From Oscillospiraceae bacterium (lineage in GTDB: Bacteria; Bacillota; Clostridia; Oscillospirales; Oscillospiraceae), in NCBI GenBank assembly GCA_017435245.1, contig JAFSFK010000094.1:1-5206 (forward strand): a DNA stretch of 5,206 nt, read 5' to 3'. Positions 4,521 through 5,206 of this stretch are shown here, one piece after another. The notes beneath the pieces are model-generated. The model was not told where the DNA came from and did no database searches. It worked only from the letters and a program-made list of their open reading frames with translations. The stretch's first letter is position 1. Every line of letters begins with the position of its first letter. A program made the position numbers and the translations under genes.

Positions 4521-4844
4521 ATGTATAACCGATATATTCCCCAACCGGACGGTTCCTACCGCCGAAATCCAGTCCACGACAGCAGCCGGACAAATCCGCC
4601 CAAGCCTCAGCACCCTAACCCACCGCCGGAAAAGCAGGAATGTCCGCCCCCAAATAAGGAGCCCAAGCCCTGTCCCAAGCAAAGAAAAGACGAACCCATC
4701 GGCGGGTTCCTGCGGCAGCTGCTGCCCAAGGATTTTGACACCGGGGATCTGATCGTGGTGCTGCTGCTCCTTTTAATGGCCGGCGACTGCGAGGAAGACC
4801 GCAACAACGCTTTGCTTACTTTGGCACTGTATTTTCTGATGTAA
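4521..4844 (+). CDS. Proline-rich protein with hydrophobic C-terminus, third gene of the unknown trio
   Basis: Two adjacent ATGs exist, at 4518 and 4521. AGGTG (4511-4515) leaves 5 nt to 4521 but only 2 nt to 4518, so 4521 (107 residues) is preferred. The N-terminus MYNRYIPQPDGSY RR is followed by a low-complexity Pro/Lys/Glu/Gln tract (about 20-58) with Cys at 41 and 51. Next come a short amphipathic stretch IGGFLRQLLPK (60-70), DFDTGDL (71-77), a hydrophobic run IVVLLLLLMAG (78-88), an acidic break DCEEDRN (89-95), and a second hydrophobic run to the end ALLTLALYFLM (97-107). This looks like a peripheral or hairpin membrane anchor carrying a flexible tail. Neither run is a full-length transmembrane helix by itself. 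Unknown function; it may tether the two helical partners to a membrane (inference). Confidence 0.85.
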   Translation: MYNRYIPQPDGSYRRNPVHDSSRTNPPKPQHPNPPPEKQECPPPNKEPKPCPKQRKDEPIGGFLRQLLPKDFDTGDLIVVLLLLLMAGDCEEDRNNALLTLALYFLM

Positions 4845-4847
4845 AAT

Positions 4848-4868
4848 GCGCTGCGACCACCGCAGCGT
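4848..4868 (+). terminator. Weak hairpin after the trio operon
   Basis: CGCTGCG (4849-4855) pairs with CGCAGCG (4861-4867) around ACCAC, 4 bp after the last stop codon. A proper T run is missing (TGACTTTC follows), so it may be a weak terminator or an mRNA 3' stabiliser. Confidence 0.45.
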
Positions 4869-4875
4869 GACTTTC

Positions 4876-5087
4876 AAATTCCGGTTTATCGAGCTGTTTG
4901 TTAGGTGCACAATCCAAAGCCTCCCCTGTGTAAGGGGAGGTGTCTGAAATCTGTGATTTCAGATGGAGGGGTTGTAAATTAACGGTTTTTGACAATCCCC
5001 CAGTCGAAAATCAAAGATTTTCGACAGCCCCCTTTACGCAAGGGGGCCTTTGGCGGAGTGTCGCAACCGCTCGATAAACTGAAATTT
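4876..5087. repeat. 212-bp element: two head-to-head hairpin units inside terminal inverted repeats
   Basis: The left end (4876-4898) matches the reverse complement of 5065-5087 at 20 of 23 bases, including an unbroken GTTTATCGAGC. Inside, the unit 4916-4976 and the reverse complement of 5051-4983 align along their length. Each starts AAAGSC, has a CCCC/GGGG hairpin, then a TGAAATC- or GAAAATC-type hairpin, then a GGGG-TTGT tail. Hairpins are 4920-4927 with 4933-4940 (8 bp), 4943-4951 with 4955-4963 (9 bp), 5003-5012 with 5016-5025 (10 bp, AAA loop) and 5027-5034 with 5040-5047 (8 bp). There is no reading frame of note. The gene-free stretch 4845-5168 holds this element, the hairpin before it and the terminator after it. 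Confidence 0.75.
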
Positions 5088-5100
5088 AATCAAATACTGT

Positions 5101-5135
5101 AAAAAGCTCCGGCGGTTTCCCGCCGGAGCCGTTTT
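5101..5135 (-). terminator. Strong, probably bidirectional terminator
   Basis: GCTCCGGCGG (5106-5115) pairs perfectly with CCGCCGGAGC (5120-5129) around TTTC. On the minus strand the stem is followed by TTTTT (5105-5101), and on the plus strand by GTTTTATT. Its place and stronger minus-side T run suit a minus-strand gene entering from the right edge. Confidence 0.85.
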
Positions 5136-5168
5136 ATTGGGTTATGCTGTTAACCGATGTTCATCGGC

Positions 5169-5204
5169 TTAGTGGAACTTAGCGTATGCGCTGTCGCCGA
5201 AGGC
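5169..5204 (-). CDS. C-terminal end of a minus-strand gene (partial, unidentified)
   Basis: The frame entering from the right edge ends in AFGDSAYAKFH and TAA (5171-5169), 39 bp before the minus-strand terminator stem. The codons are ordinary, and the spacing to the terminator fits a real 3' end. A competing minus frame runs to a TAA ending at 5150 and cannot be excluded. Eleven residues are too few to name a family. Confidence 0.4.
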   Translation of the reverse strand, partial: AFGDSAYAKFH

Positions 5205-5206
5205 CA

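Noticed and set aside
5158..5206. Plus-strand gene start at the right edge (ATG at 5158 open to the end)
   Set aside because: There is no ribosome binding site or promoter. The terminator with its minus-side T run and the minus frame ending at 5169 fit better.

Overview
The window looks like chromosomal DNA of a Gram-positive gut-type Clostridia, most likely Oscillospiraceae/Ruminococcaceae. This is inferred from strong AGGAGG ribosome binding sites, moderate GC content, a YcxB-like protein, a type III pantothenate kinase, and hairpin-rich intergenic repeats of a kind I associate with these genomes. No rRNA, CRISPR array, transposase, integrase or phage gene is visible.

Layout, left to right. 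(1) 1-63: 3' end of a tRNA (probably tRNA-Ser) with encoded CCA, followed at once by a strong terminator. (2) 64-298: no gene. It holds a hairpin array flanked by copies of the tRNA tail, then a 100-bp element with short terminal inverted repeats. (3) 330-833 (-): two-helix YcxB-like membrane protein with its own promoter and terminator. (4) 834-1272: no gene. A 313-bp inverted-repeat element sits exactly between two outward-facing promoters. (5) 1273-1914 (+): HAD phosphatase of the phosphoglycolate phosphatase type. It shares a 32-nt perfect palindrome, probably a bidirectional terminator, with the convergent gene 1952-2311 (-), a three-helix membrane protein of unknown function. (6) 2464-2628 (+): 54-residue one-helix protein, 1 bp from the convergent end of coaX. 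(7) 3894-2630 (-): two-gene operon, a YfcE/MJ0936-type metallophosphodiesterase followed by coaX with an ATGA overlap. (8) 3983-4844 (+): three tightly packed small genes of unknown function, divergent from the phosphodiesterase/coaX operon. (9) 4845-5168: no gene. It holds a weak hairpin, a 212-bp inverted-repeat element made of two head-to-head units, and a strong terminator serving a gene that enters from the right on the minus strand (last codons only).

How the parts relate. CoaX makes 4'-phosphopantothenate for CoA. Its phosphodiesterase partner is translationally coupled to it, but the link in function is unknown. The other genes look like single transcription units. Two things stand out. 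One is a family of non-coding elements (199-298, 888-1200, 4876-5087) with the same terminal inverted repeat, core AATTCCGRTTTA, around different hairpin-rich interiors. The other is the compact trio 3983-4844, which encodes two small helical proteins and a proline-rich protein with a hydrophobic C-terminus, and which I cannot assign to any described system.
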